Assembly: GCA_017462755.1 (NCBI GenBank)
Contig: JAFTQM010000021.1
Span: 1 to 32,386, forward strand
Length of the DNA: 32,386 nt
Source: Lachnospiraceae bacterium
Lineage (GTDB): Bacteria > Bacillota > Clostridia > Lachnospirales > Lachnospiraceae
Reading direction: 5' to 3'
The notes beneath the pieces were generated by a model, which saw nothing but the letters and a program-made list of their open reading frames with translations, had not been told where the DNA came from and did no database searches. Below, piece after piece: positions 31,207 to 32,386 of the stretch. How positions within the stretch are numbered: the stretch's first letter is position 1; every line of letters starts with the position of its first letter. Both the position numbers and the translations under genes were made by a program.

Positions 31207-32386
31207 ATGAGCATTTTGAGAAATACTTTTGAACTTTCACAATTTGATGAGTACAAAGAAGACAACCGAAGAGAAGTGAAAAAAGCAAATGGTGGTTTGC
31301 CGATTTCTTTGTGGGACACTTATTCTGCATTTGCAAATTGCTACGGTGGTGTTATTATCCTTGGTGTCAAAGAAGAAAAAGACGGTAGTTGGAAAACTAC
31401 TGGTCTTCAGAATGCATCCAAGCTTCGCAAAGATTTCTGGGATACTATTAACAATTCTAAGAAAGTAAATATCAATCTCCTTTCGGAAGATGAAGTGCAG
31501 ACTTATGAAGTTGGTAACAGTAAAGATGTCATTATGGTTATTTATGTGCCGATGGCAAAGCGTGAGCAGAAGCCGGTGTACATCAATAACGATATTTTTA
31601 ATGGCACGTTCCGGCGAAATTATGAGGGCGATTATCATTGTACTAGATTGCAGGTAAAGACCATGCTTCGAGACCAGACGGAACGCACTATAGATATGGA
31701 AGTACTGGATAAGGTTCCTATGGAAGATTTGAATTATGATACTATTCATGGATATCGTAACAGTCATCGCTCACTGAAAGAAGGACATCCCTTTGAGCGT
31801 TTAAGTGACCATGAATACTTAAGAAGCATAGGAGCAGCTGCGATTTCTGAGGAAGATGGACAGTTGCATCCTACGGCAGCAGGCATGCTGATGTTTGGGG
31901 ATGAGTACAACATTGTCCGTCATTTTCCAGAGTATTTCTTGGATTACAGAGAAGAATTGGACCCGACCACACGCTGGAGTGACAGATTGCAGTCCAGCTC
32001 CGGTGAGTGGTCTGGAAATATATGTGACTTTTATTTTAGGGTTTATAACAAGATTATTAAGGATGTTAAGGTACCATTCAAAATGTCCGGTGGTGAGCGG
32101 GTGGATGATACTCCGGTACACAAGGCACTTCGTGAGGCGTTGGCGAACTGCCTGATTAATGCGGATTATCATGGCTTGCGTGGTGTTGTTATCCGTAAGG
32201 AGCCGGACAAGCTGGTTTTGGCGAATCCGGGTTATGTCAGAACGGGTAAAAAGCAGATGCGTCTTGGAGGCGAATCCGATCCGCGAAACAAGGCTCTTAT
32301 GAAAATGTTTAATCTTATCAACATTGGTGAACATGCCGGAAGTGGTGTGCCGAATATCTTTAACGTATGGGCAGATGAAGGCTGGG
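31207..32386 (+). CDS. AlbA_2 (Schlafen-like) and HATPase domain regulator, cut by window end
   Basis: The frame is open from ATG 31207 to the last base (393 codons), and the gene continues beyond the window. The N-terminus (EDNRREVKKANGGLPISLWDTYSAFANCYGGVIILGVKEE, about 19-58) is the AlbA_2 / divergent AAA_4 domain found in Schlafen-like and RecG-like transcription regulators. The middle has FGDEYNIVRHFPEYFLDYRE. The C-terminal part (REALANCLINADYHGLRGVVIRKEPDKLVLANPGYVRTG and GEHAGSGVPNIFNVW) is the ATP-binding HATPase_c_4-like domain usual in this family. Such proteins are predicted DNA-binding ATPase regulators; some occur in defence or mobile contexts, but their roles are poorly known. 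The ribosome site is weak (GTGAG). An in-frame stop at 31192-31194 supports this start. Confidence 0.85.
   Translation, partial: MSILRNTFELSQFDEYKEDNRREVKKANGGLPISLWDTYSAFANCYGGVIILGVKEEKDGSWKTTGLQNASKLRKDFWDTINNSKKVNINLLSEDEVQTYEVGNSKDVIMVIYVPMAKREQKPVYINNDIFNGTFRRNYEGDYHCTRLQVKTMLRDQTERTIDMEVLDKVPMEDLNYDTIHGYRNSHRSLKEGHPFERLSDHEYLRSIGAAAISEEDGQLHPTAAGMLMFGDEYNIVRHFPEYFLDYREELDPTTRWSDRLQSSSGEWSGNICDFYFRVYNKIIKDVKVPFKMSGGERVDDTPVHKALREALANCLINADYHGLRGVVIRKEPDKLVLANPGYVRTGKKQMRLGGESDPRNKALMKMFNLINIGEHAGSGVPNIFNVWADEGW

Noticed and set aside
31237-32334. Reverse-strand open frames near the window end (31237-31767 and 31819-32334)
   Set aside because: They lie antisense to the AlbA_2/HATPase gene, whose forward frame is open throughout and carries clear domain motifs.

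Overview
The window reads like a chromosomal segment of a Firmicute of the class Clostridia, most likely a gut or rumen Lachnospiraceae. The grounds are AGGAGG-type ribosome binding sites, TTG and GTG starts, -35/-10 promoters with 17-base spacers, a GH94 cellobiose-type phosphorylase, a CotS-like spore-coat pseudokinase, a PEGA-domain membrane protein, a RelP-type alarmone synthetase and Rpn-type nuclease genes. No organism name can be read from the sequence. No tRNA, rRNA, CRISPR array or prophage was seen.

Layout. 1-2292: 3' part of a GH94 phosphorylase with its terminator. 2351-4426: two reverse-strand genes with PD-(D/E)XK-like motifs, one a clear Rpn-family nuclease and one unrecognised. 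4726-7462: CPA2 cation/proton antiporter and asparaginyl-tRNA synthetase. 7475-8563: HD-GYP protein on the reverse strand, divergent from tatD - rsmA - GNAT (8796-11574). 11654-14501: tyrS and a CCA-adding-type nucleotidyltransferase, both reverse. 14715-17843: CotS-like pseudokinase, then a structured leader with a 63-bp direct repeat and a PEGA-domain membrane protein. 17865-18518: HAD phosphatase (reverse). 18679-21450: tldD-pmbA pair. 21487-23358: operon of DNA-3-methyladenine glycosylase I, MarR regulator and flavodoxin-like protein, with a promoter overlapped by a palindrome. 23356-25736: reverse operon of an aminotransferase and a frameshifted nagA. 25838-26098: gene-free nested inverted-repeat element with perfect 32-bp arms. 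26279-29371: RelP-like alarmone synthetase and a transglutaminase-like lipoprotein. 29456-31073: ECF-type sigma factor with a long C-terminal extension. 31207-end: AlbA_2/HATPase-type regulator cut by the window edge.

Most genes are housekeeping (translation, rRNA and tRNA maturation, DNA repair, sugar salvage). The most unusual parts are the foldback element at 25838-26098, the repeat-bearing leader of the PEGA gene, the palindromic promoter of the tag-marR-flavodoxin operon, the single-base frameshift in nagA, and the extended sigma factor with its palindrome-rich promoter. I found no complete new multi-gene system. These are the best candidates for something undescribed.
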